This document shows, piece after piece, positions 36,439-44,092 of a stretch of DNA of 44,092 bases. The DNA comes from Nostoc sp. FACHB-152 (GTDB lineage: Bacteria; Cyanobacteriota; Cyanobacteriia; Cyanobacteriales; Nostocaceae). A model generated the notes under the pieces. That model had not been told where the DNA came from and did no database searches. It was given only the letters and a program-made list of their open reading frames with translations. Numbering within the stretch: the stretch's first letter is position 1; every line of letters starts with the position of its first letter. Both the position numbers and the translations under genes were made by a program. The stretch spans positions 1-44,092 of the forward strand of contig NZ_JACJRV010000059.1 of assembly GCF_014697475.1 (NCBI RefSeq), read 5' to 3'.

Positions 36439-36464
36439 ATCTTTTAAATATTTTTCCTCCCCTT

Positions 36465-36490
36465 GGGCGCATAAATATGCGCCCTTTTAT
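36465..36490. terminator. Intrinsic terminator between GH13 and RNA methyltransferase genes
   Basis: GGGCGCATA and TATGCGCCC form a perfect 9-bp stem around AA, followed by TTTTATTT on the plus strand. On the minus strand AAGGGGAGG follows, so it serves the GH13 gene best. Confidence 0.8.
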
Positions 36491-36496
36491 TTAGCT

Positions 36497-37444
36497 TTAA
36501 GTATTACTCCATACCGCAGTTAACGCACTTGAGTCTATCTCTTTTCTTTCGCCATCATTAATATTTTGAAACAACGCTGTAAACGCACCAGCACCCAATC
36601 TACTTTGAGGGAACATCCGGTAACAAGGAATACTACTTAGGTGGGATTGGTACTCTTGTAAATGTTTAACACTTACTGCTTGAAACTGTGGAAAGCGTGA
36701 TAAAAACCATTCACATACTTGCTCGTTTTCCTCTGGAGAGTAAGTACAAGTCATATAAGCAAGATATCCTTGAGGTGCAACTATTTGAGCAGAGTTAGCT
36801 ATAATCCGCTTTTGGCGATTGGCACTTTTATTAATTGCAGTTGGATGAAAACAACCAGGTGCTTTTTCGCCTTTAGCTAATAAAGACTGTCCTGTACAAG
36901 GCGCATCTACAATTACTAGGTTGCTAGATTGAGGAATAGTTTCCGCAAAAATACTAGAATCTCTATTTACAATAATAGACGGACTAATCTGACAACGTTT
37001 CAAATTAGAAATTAGCATACCTAAGCGTTTGCCAATCACTTCATTACTAATAAGTAACTCTGGCTGTAAAGCTTTCCAAGCAAAAATACTCTTGCCACCT
37101 GGGGCAGCACACATATCAAAAATTAACTGTATTGGCTGAGTAATAGCTAACAAAATAGAAGCTGAAAATACAGATGAAAAATCTAAACAATAAAAATATC
37201 CTTGATGATGTAGGGAATCTTGTCCTGGTTTTTCGCCTAAACATAAACGGTCAATAAATTGCGGTTGCCAGCTTAAGGATGTGTCCGTTGAAAAAGGTAA
37301 TATCTCTGGTTTTTCCTGACACCAAAGAATACAAGGTTGAAAAGATTTAGGGTTAATTAAGGCTGCGATAAATTTTTCTTGCTCATCGGAAGTTTCAAAC
37401 AAACGCCGTGAAAGTTTAAGTAGCAAATTTGAAGGTTTTTCCAT
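36497..37444 (-). CDS. RsmB/NOP-type RNA (cytosine-5) methyltransferase
   Basis: The S-adenosylmethionine site is FDMCAAPGGKS, and the two catalytic motifs of m5C RNA methyltransferases are DAPCTGQSLLAKGEK (active-site Cys of motif IV) and TCTYSPEENE (Cys of motif VI). The enzyme methylates a cytosine in rRNA or tRNA. At 315 residues it lacks the N-terminal NusB-like domain of E. coli RsmB and carries no separate PUA domain, so the exact target cannot be given. The ATG at 37444 is preferred to a TTG at 37456. It diverges from the DUF2157 gene. Confidence 0.88.
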   Translation of the reverse strand: MEKPSNLLLKLSRRLFETSDEQEKFIAALINPKSFQPCILWCQEKPEILPFSTDTSLSWQPQFIDRLCLGEKPGQDSLHHQGYFYCLDFSSVFSASILLAITQPIQLIFDMCAAPGGKSIFAWKALQPELLISNEVIGKRLGMLISNLKRCQISPSIIVNRDSSIFAETIPQSSNLVIVDAPCTGQSLLAKGEKAPGCFHPTAINKSANRQKRIIANSAQIVAPQGYLAYMTCTYSPEENEQVCEWFLSRFPQFQAVSVKHLQEYQSHLSSIPCYRMFPQSRLGAGAFTALFQNINDGERKEIDSSALTAVWSNT

Positions 37445-37595
37445 TGTATATGTCAAGAAATATACTTATTTCTAATAGTCAAATTGTTAACGAAGAACAA
37501 TGCCATCAACTGCCTTGGCTGCATACTGAAAATACAATAAATAACCGCTATTCTGACGATGACCGTAAAGCTAACTCACTACATTGGAGATGGTC

Positions 37596-39041
37596 ATGAT
37601 ATTAGATAATTTCCATCGGAAATTACGCCGAGAAACACAACTATGGCGAGATGAAGGACTAATTAGTTCTTCCCAATATCAACAAATAGCAGACCGTTAT
37701 CAATTTAATAACCTGGAAGCTGCTGTGCGCGATCGCTCCACGATGACTGCGGTAACTCTCGGTATTATCCTATTAACTTTAGGAATGATTACTTTTGTCG
37801 CCGCAAACTGGCAAGGATGGTCACGCGATGTCAAATTCATCATTATGATGAGTTTGTTTATAGCGACAACAATCACGGGTTTTTATACCTGGAGACAAGC
37901 AGCAATTGGCATTCCAGAAGGTAAGAAACCAAAACGCAGTCAACGTATTTTAGGCGAAGGATTGTTAATTTTAGCCGCGATGGTTTTAGGTGCAACCATA
38001 GCGTTAATGGCAGATGCTTTTAATCTTAACGGTTCTACTCCTGAACTATTTTTTGCTTGGGGTTTTGGTGTTTTGGTCATGGCTTATAGCCTGTCTTTAA
38101 ATTCTCTCGGAATCCTGGGAATTATCCTAATACAAATTGGGTATTGGATAGGATTAGAAGGAGATTTAAGATACTCTGCTGGTGATTGGAATTGGGCGCA
38201 ACTTGTAGTCAAACATATGCCATTGCTGTCATGGCTATTGTTTGTACCCTTAGCCTATTTTTGCCGATCGCGGTGGATTTTTGCGATCGCCGCTTTTGTT
38301 TTTGCAACTTCTTTACAACTCAACCTCGATCCCCTACCACTGTCGAACCTTTCTGAAGCAGCACCTTGGGTAGCATCTTTTGCTTTTACATTGCCGCCAG
38401 CAATATTTTGGAGTTATGATGACCTGCTGTTTCCGACAATCAATTACAGGCTATTTCAACCCCTAGCCCGTGACTTGGCCTTGATAGCCTTCGGTTTAGT
38501 TTTTTATGTTTTGTCCTTCCGTTGGGTATGGGCAACAACCAGCTACAATTTCTCTTCTCCAAGCGGTAACATGAATGTATTCATGTCTCGGCCGATTATT
38601 GATTTGGGAATTCTAAGCGGCTTGGCAGTTTTGCAATGGTTGTTTTTGATGCGCCAGCGCAACAACCCTACCCGTCGAGAAGTAGTCTTCAATCTACCCA
38701 TGATTGTCACCTTTTTGGGTTTCACAGCCATAATGCCTTTTTGGCATCAAGCTATCAACCCTATTGAGGATTTAGGAGTTTTTGCTTTCAATGTACTTTT
38801 AGCAGTATTAGCTTGGGGACTAATTCGTGAAGGATTGAAGTTAAATGACAGGCGTTGTTTTTGGGGCGGTATGCTGTTGTTAACATTGCAAGTAATTAGC
38901 CGCGTACTAGAGTATGACACTGAACTTCTATTCAAGTCACTAGTATTAGTCATGTGTGGTTCTGCATTGATTAGTGCTGGACTTTGGTTTGAACGCCGCT
39001 TAGGATCTGGTTCTAAATCTTCAGGTGCAAAATCTTCGTGA
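37596..39041 (+). CDS. DUF2157 membrane protein
   Basis: The N-terminal ~60 residues are a soluble helical region (LRRETQLWRDEGLISSSQYQQIADRYQF) typical of DUF2157. They are followed by about twelve transmembrane helices through residue ~470. The family has no known function and is often next to a GDYXXLXY protein, as here. The start is the ATG at 37596, because GGAG lies 6 bases upstream. An ATG at 37590 and TTG at 37584 are also in frame. It probably forms an operon with the gene at 39231, with a 190-base gap. Confidence 0.85.
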   Translation: MILDNFHRKLRRETQLWRDEGLISSSQYQQIADRYQFNNLEAAVRDRSTMTAVTLGIILLTLGMITFVAANWQGWSRDVKFIIMMSLFIATTITGFYTWRQAAIGIPEGKKPKRSQRILGEGLLILAAMVLGATIALMADAFNLNGSTPELFFAWGFGVLVMAYSLSLNSLGILGIILIQIGYWIGLEGDLRYSAGDWNWAQLVVKHMPLLSWLLFVPLAYFCRSRWIFAIAAFVFATSLQLNLDPLPLSNLSEAAPWVASFAFTLPPAIFWSYDDLLFPTINYRLFQPLARDLALIAFGLVFYVLSFRWVWATTSYNFSSPSGNMNVFMSRPIIDLGILSGLAVLQWLFLMRQRNNPTRREVVFNLPMIVTFLGFTAIMPFWHQAINPIEDLGVFAFNVLLAVLAWGLIREGLKLNDRRCFWGGMLLLTLQVISRVLEYDTELLFKSLVLVMCGSALISAGLWFERRLGSGSKSSGAKSS

Positions 39042-39230
39042 TTTATATTGCATTACCTGAAATCTGTTTTTTCTTCCTCTGTTCCCTACTGTAAATATTC
39101 AACCCTTGGCAAGAGATTACCTAGATGTCTCATTGCCTTTGTTCATAATCTCTGTGCATCAGTTTCTCTGCGTCAGTCCTAATAATTTTGTTTGATTCTA
39201 CCCACTACCCTGATTTTTAGGACTACGCCA

Positions 39231-39968
39231 ATGAAAAGTGACTCTCCCGAATCTACCAAAAATTCTGAATCTAGTAAGAATAAGCCATTATCTCCCGAAG
39301 CAGAATTTTCAGGCAAGTTAACTTTTCGGGATTATTTATTAGCGACAGAACAAAAAGCGAATAAGCCCTTACCCGGCTCGCGGTTATTCATTCCTTTAGC
39401 AATTCAAGCCGGAATAATCTTTGCAATACCATTTCTATCAATGTATACAAGCATCACAGGTAAAGAGATAATTCTTCAAACTGTACCTGTGAACTCTAGA
39501 AATGTGTTGCAAGGTAATTCTTTAGAGCTTGACTATAATATATCTCGAATTTCTGCACTTAGAAGATTGCCGGGATGGCAAGAATTGCTCAGAAGAAATC
39601 GCGGTAGAGGTGGACAATTAGTAGAAGGAACCAACTTGTATGTGATTTTACAAGAACAACCTTCCTTCAGCCGTGGTGTTCCCAGAGCTTGGAGACCGGT
39701 ACGAGTGACTAGCAACCAACCCAGATCACTCCCGAATAATCAAGCGGCCTTAAAAGGAGTGTATCAGGATGGCTATGTACAGTACGGTCTAGAAAACTAT
39801 AATGTGCCAGATGAAGAACGGCAACAGATCAGTAATGATGTTTCTCAAGCAGTTCGGCAAACTAGAGATGGACAATCACGATCAATAGTAGTTAAAGCCA
39901 AAGTAGACTCACAGGGTAAAGCTGTACCTGTCAGTCTATGGGTGCGCGATCGCAATTATCAATTCTAG
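39231..39968 (+). CDS. GDYXXLXY-family membrane-anchored protein
   Basis: One membrane segment (about residues 55-75, FIPLAIQAGIIFAIPFLSMY) follows a polar N-terminus. The domain then has VLQGNSLELDYNISR, an exact fit to the G-[DN]-x-x-x-L-x-Y motif. Later it has GTNLYVILQEQPSFSRGVPRAWRPVRVTSNQP and a Gly/Tyr-rich YVQYGLENYNVPD. The partner domain is normally found in DUF2157/DUF4401 neighbours, suggesting a membrane complex of unknown role. The start at 39231 is chosen over an upstream TTG. The last bases overlap the convergent 39965 gene. Confidence 0.82.
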   Translation: MKSDSPESTKNSESSKNKPLSPEAEFSGKLTFRDYLLATEQKANKPLPGSRLFIPLAIQAGIIFAIPFLSMYTSITGKEIILQTVPVNSRNVLQGNSLELDYNISRISALRRLPGWQELLRRNRGRGGQLVEGTNLYVILQEQPSFSRGVPRAWRPVRVTSNQPRSLPNNQAALKGVYQDGYVQYGLENYNVPDEERQQISNDVSQAVRQTRDGQSRSIVVKAKVDSQGKAVPVSLWVRDRNYQF

Positions 39969-40216
39969 TCATGATGGCGTAGATTCCAGCCTACCCCAAA
40001 AGCTGCCCCTGCGCCCGCTATCAGCCCAGCACTCATACCTTGGATAGTTTTTTGAATAGGGTCTTGGGTAAGACAATCATTTGTAACTTGACTAGCACGT
40101 AAGCAAAGATTGCTCTCTGCCCAACTGCTAGTACCTCCTAAAATTACCCCAGTAATACTACAAGAGGCAACAAGCAGCAACAAGCGTTTAGTTTTTCTAT
40201 CCATAGATGGATGCAT
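39965..40216 (-). CDS. Small secreted or membrane protein, 83 aa
   Basis: I do not recognise this protein. Residues ~8-32 form a signal-like hydrophobic stretch (RLLLLVASCSITGVILGGTSSWA), then two cysteines follow (C38, C48), which may form a disulfide. The C-terminus has GMSAGLIAGAGAAFGVGW, a glycine-rich hydrophobic helix, and ends NLRHHD. It may be an exported protein with a Gly-zipper-like membrane helix. The 3' end overlaps by four bases with the convergent GDYXXLXY gene. Confidence 0.6.
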   Translation of the reverse strand: MHPSMDRKTKRLLLLVASCSITGVILGGTSSWAESNLCLRASQVTNDCLTQDPIQKTIQGMSAGLIAGAGAAFGVGWNLRHHD

Positions 40217-40316
40217 AAAAGTTTAAAATATTATTCCTAAACTACTTTACACATCTATGCTGTTGTTGTCAGCTGGTTTTAGAAATTTAGAACTCGCAGG
40301 GTGAACCGAACTTCTA

Positions 40317-40676
40317 TTAACTACTTGGGGAAGCCAACTGCCAAGCTCTACAATACTCTTTGATTAACTGCTGACCTTCCTTGGACATATAGTTAGTGGC
40401 GGTTTGGGCTGCAATTTTCGCTGCATCTCGCCGACTCTGAAATTCATCTTGGTCACTATGGTAAGCTTTCGCAAAATATACCATTGAATTAGTCACATAA
40501 TGCTTGTTAATTAAATGGTAATTGCAACGTAGCAACATAAGTATAATAAACAGATTGTTTGATATCCCGTCTTCAATCTCCTCAAATTTAGTTACTACTT
40601 GATATGAATAAATAGTCGCATGAGACACATGACAGAGTGCTTCCCACAGGATTTTTATTTCTTCATCAAATCGCAT
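40317..40676 (-). CDS. Hypothetical protein, 119 aa
   Basis: I recognise no family. The protein is soluble and helical, with an acidic first half (MRFDEEIKILWEALCHVSHATIYSYQVVTKFEEIEDG), a middle NNLFIILMLLRCNYHLINKHYVTNSMVYFAKAYH and a polar end. Four cysteine or histidine pairs are scattered without a metal-knuckle spacing. It is separated from the 39965 gene by 100 bases and from sppA by 147 bases on the same strand, so it could be transcribed with either. Coding is likely because of normal codon use and a start preceded by AT-rich promoter-like DNA. Confidence 0.5.
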   Translation of the reverse strand: MRFDEEIKILWEALCHVSHATIYSYQVVTKFEEIEDGISNNLFIILMLLRCNYHLINKHYVTNSMVYFAKAYHSDQDEFQSRRDAAKIAAQTATNYMSKEGQQLIKEYCRAWQLASPSS

Positions 40677-40823
40677 AGCTTGGCTATAAACTCAACTCGA
40701 ATATAATAGCTGCTATGAACACTTAGCAGCCTATTTCTCTCATTACATTTTTATATTTAATACTAGGAATTTAAAATCTATAGAAGCATTTCTTAGTATT
40801 CAATACCTAGTATTCTGACTCTT

Positions 40824-42659
40824 CTATTCAATTTTGATATTGAATGGTAAACGAGCATAAACCCCTTGCGGATCATTCATATTTTGCAGCACGGCTAATT
40901 CCTGTTGTAGTTTACGAAATTCCACAGTCAGTAAATCTGATGGTTGATTTTGTGTCTTCTTCATCCCCAAAGCAGTGCTGACATCCTCAATTGCTCCGCC
41001 AAAAAAGCGTTCTTCTAAACTGCCTTCTCTAGGATATTCTTTTAATTGCCAATTTTCTCCAAGTTTCGCTTCCTTAGCAGCATACTCAACAGCAGCATTT
41101 AATCCACCAATTTCGTCAACTAAACCAATATCTTTAGCTGCTATACCCGACCAAACTCTTCCTTGGGCAATCTCAGCAACTCTTTTTTCTGGTAATTTTC
41201 GACCTTGGGAAACTTTATTTAAAAATAGATTGTAAACGCGGTTAACACTGCGTTGATAAATTGCTATTTCTTGAGGTGATTTTGGACGGGCAACTGTTTG
41301 AGTATCGGCATAACGTGCAGTTTTGACTACATCCCAAGTGATACCATTATCATTAGCTAATTTTTGCCCATTCAACAATATTCCAAATACACCAATAGAA
41401 CCCGTAATTGTATTTGGTTCAGCAAAAATTCTGTTAGAGTCACTGGCTATCCAATACCCACCAGAAGCAGCGACATCACCCATAGATACTACTACAGGCT
41501 TTACCTCACGAGTTAAGCGTACTTCTCGCTGCATAATCTCAGATGCAGTAGCACTACCACCTGGACTATTAATCCTTAATACAACTGCCTTAACATTTTT
41601 ATCTTGCCGTATTCTGTTGAATATCTTGGCAAAGCGATCGCCTCCTACTTGGCCTTCATCACCATTGCCATCAACAATTTCGCCTTCAGCATAAACTACA
41701 GCAACTTTATTTTTTGATTGCCGTTCTGCACTCAGGGATTTATTTGGAACTTGGGCATATTCATCTAAATCAATTTGCTTGAAAGTTTTATCGTCTTTAT
41801 CACTACCTGTAAGTTTTTTCAAATCAGCAACTACTTGATCGTGATAAGCAACTTGATCGACTAAACCACTGCTCTTAGCTGCGGGTGCTTCTATTATTGC
41901 CTGATTATCTGCGATCGCCTGCAACTTTTCTGGATTCATTTTCCGGCTTGTTCCTACCGTAGTCCGCCATTCAGTCCATACATCATCTAGTAACTTCTGT
42001 GTTTGTTCCCTGTTTTCTGGGCTTAACTTATTCAAAATCAACGGTTCTACTGCACCCTTAAATTTACCAACTCTGACAACCTGTACCCCAATACCAAACT
42101 TTTGTAACGCACCTGCCAAAAACATAGGTTGGCTACTCAATCCGTTCACTTCCATTGAACCTAATGGATTTAGCACAACAGTATCAGCGACTGAACTCAG
42201 GTAATATTCCTTTTTACCCCAGTCTGTGCCATAAGCCACAATCTTTTTCCCAGATGCGCGAAATTCTTCTAAGGCCTTGCGAATTTCTTTTAGAGAAGCG
42301 AAACCGATGTTACTAACTCCACCTCCCTTTGTGGCATCTAAATAAATCGCTACAATTTTTGGATCACGTTGTGCTTTTTCTATAGAATCTAGAATCTTGC
42401 GGAGCGTTAATCTTTCTTCTGCGCTACCTGATAAAGCTTCTTGTAACACTTCTCCAGAACTAGGTTCCCTATCAGTAATAGTCATTGACAAGTCAAAAAC
42501 TACCACCGACTTATCTTTGACAACTGGGCTAAGATCTTTAGAAGCAGCGATCGCAAACAACAGTAATAACAGCCCTGTCGTGCTAATACCACAGAAAATA
42601 AATAGTCCTAACAAACTGCCTATTAAACTAGCAAAAGTTTGTTTAAAAAAATTATTCAT
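40824..42659 (-). CDS. sppA: Signal peptide peptidase SppA (protease IV)
   Basis: This membrane protease degrades cleaved signal peptides. The catalytic lysine lies in AYGTDWGKKEYYLSS (N-terminal domain) and the nucleophilic serine in MGDVAASGGYWIAS (C-terminal domain), the arrangement of the long, two-domain 67-kDa SppA. The N-terminus has one membrane helix (residues ~11-38). RINSPGGSATASEIM, GSIGVFGI and AQGRVWSG are conserved. The length of 611 residues is as expected. In cyanobacteria SppA homologues have been linked to phycobilisome and light acclimation in Synechocystis. The ATG at 42659 is preferred. Confidence 0.94.
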   Translation of the reverse strand: MNNFFKQTFASLIGSLLGLFIFCGISTTGLLLLLFAIAASKDLSPVVKDKSVVVFDLSMTITDREPSSGEVLQEALSGSAEERLTLRKILDSIEKAQRDPKIVAIYLDATKGGGVSNIGFASLKEIRKALEEFRASGKKIVAYGTDWGKKEYYLSSVADTVVLNPLGSMEVNGLSSQPMFLAGALQKFGIGVQVVRVGKFKGAVEPLILNKLSPENREQTQKLLDDVWTEWRTTVGTSRKMNPEKLQAIADNQAIIEAPAAKSSGLVDQVAYHDQVVADLKKLTGSDKDDKTFKQIDLDEYAQVPNKSLSAERQSKNKVAVVYAEGEIVDGNGDEGQVGGDRFAKIFNRIRQDKNVKAVVLRINSPGGSATASEIMQREVRLTREVKPVVVSMGDVAASGGYWIASDSNRIFAEPNTITGSIGVFGILLNGQKLANDNGITWDVVKTARYADTQTVARPKSPQEIAIYQRSVNRVYNLFLNKVSQGRKLPEKRVAEIAQGRVWSGIAAKDIGLVDEIGGLNAAVEYAAKEAKLGENWQLKEYPREGSLEERFFGGAIEDVSTALGMKKTQNQPSDLLTVEFRKLQQELAVLQNMNDPQGVYARLPFNIKIE

Positions 42660-42729
42660 TAGTCAATACTTATTACTCAAAAATGATTAGTCACCAGTAA
42701 TTTGCTACAGAACTCAAACTACTATTTTT

Positions 42730-43782
42730 TTATTGTATGCGTTGTAAACTTCCAGAAGTTTTTAACTGATGCAAGTTCTCGTTACCTGTACAAAATAATA
42801 CCGTAATAATTTCTGCTATTAAAACCTCTGCCAACTCATAAACTGCTGCTTCTGATAACGCTGCTGCTTGTAGAAAAGGCATTGCTAAACCTGCAATATC
42901 TGCGCCAAGAGTGATCGCTTTAGCAACATCCAAGCCATGACGCAAACCACCAGAAGCAATTAAGGGAATGTGAGGTGCGATCGTGCGAATATCAACAATA
43001 CACGCTGCCGTAGGTAAGCCCCAATCAGCAAATGTTTTCCCTAAACGTCGCTGCAAAGCATTTTCCGCCCGTTCACCTTCCACCTTTGCCCAAGAAGTAC
43101 CACCTGCACCAGCGACATCTATTACACTCACCCCCGCAGCAATCAACTTTTCTGCCATTACGCCTGAAATGCCATTACCAACTTCCTTCGCAATCACTGG
43201 CACTGATAATTGATTGCATAACTTGGAAATTTTATCTAGCAATCCCTTGAAATTCACATCTCCTTTCGGTTGAATGCACTCTTGTAAGGGATTAATGTGC
43301 AAAATTAAAGCATCTGCTTCTAGCATCTCGATAATTCGCAGACATTCATCTAAACCATACTTATAGTTAAGCTGTACTGCACCAACATTGGCAAACAGCA
43401 AAATATCAGGCGCATACTTACGGACAGCAAAAGTATCAGCTACTTGAGGTTTCTCAACGGCTACCCGTTGCGAACCAACACCCATTGCGAATTTGTAGTG
43501 TTGGGCGACTTCAGCTAAACGTCGGTTAATAATTCCTGCTTGTTCAGTTCCCCCAGTCATCGAGGAAACTAACAAAGGTGCGCCTAAGCGTTTATTTAAA
43601 AAAATTGTACTGATATCAATATCGTTGCGGTCTAATTCTGGTAAACAACAATGAGTAAAGCAATAACGTTCTAGTCCGTTAGTGGTTTCATGGAATTGAA
43701 CATCTTCTTCCAAACAGATGCGGATATGGTCAGCTTTACGCGACTGAGTTTGTGCTGAGGAGTTATTAGTAGGAGCGTTCAC
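42730..43782 (-). CDS. fni: Type 2 isopentenyl-diphosphate delta-isomerase
   Basis: The FMN-dependent enzyme interconverts IPP and DMAPP. Signatures are [17 protein letters not shown] near the N-terminus, [37 protein letters not shown] and [12 protein letters not shown], then [10 protein letters not shown] and [21 protein letters not shown]. It has 350 residues, as usual. The start is GTG (43780-43782), with no obvious alternative. The enzyme is the type used by many cyanobacteria for balancing isoprenoid precursors. It lies 70 bases upstream of sppA on the same strand, which may be an operon. Confidence 0.95.
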   Translation of the reverse strand: MNAPTNNSSAQTQSRKADHIRICLEEDVQFHETTNGLERYCFTHCCLPELDRNDIDISTIFLNKRLGAPLLVSSMTGGTEQAGIINRRLAEVAQHYKFAMGVGSQRVAVEKPQVADTFAVRKYAPDILLFANVGAVQLNYKYGLDECLRIIEMLEADALILHINPLQECIQPKGDVNFKGLLDKISKLCNQLSVPVIAKEVGNGISGVMAEKLIAAGVSVIDVAGAGGTSWAKVEGERAENALQRRLGKTFADWGLPTAACIVDIRTIAPHIPLIASGGLRHGLDVAKAITLGADIAGLAMPFLQAAALSEAAVYELAEVLIAEIITVLFCTGNENLHQLKTSGSLQRIQ

Positions 43783-44092
43783 TAGTATTTACAAGATATC
43801 AAAGCAGTTGCATCACTATTGTGGCAGCGTTCAGAACCATACGAAATAGTATTTGTCCCCTTATTAAACGCTCTTGTCTCCCACCCAACTAACGACTGAA
43901 TGTCATTACTCTAAACGAAAGTTTAGGGAAAAGCCTTGATTGATAACCCTTATAAACGCCTTAAAACCAGTTCAGCCAGAGCTAAAAAAATTTTTTCTGT
44001 TACCCCTTGACAATCCAGTTGTGGGTAGTTAACCTAGATAAAGTGTCAAGGCGAAAGACAAGCGCCGCGACAACTGAACCGCGACAAACAAA
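43783..44092. promoter_or_regulatory. Upstream spacer with candidate strong promoter
   Basis: This end of the window holds no gene. The best element is TTGACA at 44007-44012 and TAACCT at 44030-44035, 17 bases apart, on the plus strand, followed by a purine/GC-rich run (GGCGAAAGACAAGCGCCGCGAC). It may drive a gene or RNA beyond the right edge. Confidence 0.4.

Overview
The window looks like chromosomal DNA of a filamentous, probably heterocyst-forming cyanobacterium (Nostocales; Nostoc, Calothrix or Tolypothrix type). The signs are the very frequent HIP1 octamer GCGATCGC in genes and spacers, tandem heptamer repeats (GCAATAG, TTCAGAC, GGGAGTA and CACCACT types) and Nostoc-style clusters of small palindromes between genes, a plant-type tocopherol cyclase, and single housekeeping genes whose proteins read like Nostoc orthologues. 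This assignment is inference from content. Most of the window is core genome in short transcription units, with small accessory and mobile-element scars.

Layout. 1-1.4 kb: the first codons of an IS5-type transposase run off the left edge, then tpiA, then a decayed IS200/IS605 tnpA. 1.4-6.5 kb: a GTPase with DUF697, an MscS-related membrane protein made of TM_helix repeats, an SRPBCC protein, and two small overlapping genes of unknown function. 6.7-11.6 kb: a LOG-family protein, a SUKH(Smi1/Knr4)-HEAT repeat protein lying between two inverted copies of a MITE-like element, and a PBP4-type D,D-carboxypeptidase. 11.7-15.4 kb, minus strand: metG, then a LabA-like NYN gene overlapping lptC. 15.8-19.7 kb: an acyltransferase and an alpha/beta-hydrolase that resemble the two halves of plant phytyl ester synthase, an EcsC-like protein and a Uma2 nuclease. 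19.8-26.9 kb: pepA, then the lipid-synthesis run plsX-fabH-fabD-plsC, an AI-2E/PerM-like permease and DUF2288. 27-31.5 kb: a YdcF-like protein, tRNA-Arg(CCU), tocopherol cyclase, a single-pass Pro/Ser/Thr-rich protein and a metallophosphoesterase. 31.7-44 kb: a large dynamin-like GTPase divergent from a GH13 glycosidase, an RsmB/NOP-type RNA methyltransferase divergent from a DUF2157/GDYXXLXY pair, two small hypothetical genes, sppA and a type 2 IPP isomerase.

How the genes fit together. The clearest functional block is lipid supply: plsX, fabH, fabD and plsC cover acyl-phosphate formation, the first condensation, malonyl loading and the second acylation of glycerol-3-phosphate. A second acyltransferase/hydrolase pair nearby may work on chloroplast-type neutral lipids. 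Tocopherol cyclase and type 2 IPP isomerase belong to isoprenoid and tocopherol metabolism but sit far apart. lptC, the D,D-carboxypeptidase, sppA and YdcF serve the envelope.

I found no complete defence island, no CRISPR array and no large biosynthetic cluster. The most noteworthy structures are the inverted MITE-like pair around the SUKH-HEAT gene, the split phytyl-ester-synthase-like pair, the perfect inverted repeat touching the start of the dynamin-like gene, and the IS relics on both sides of tpiA.
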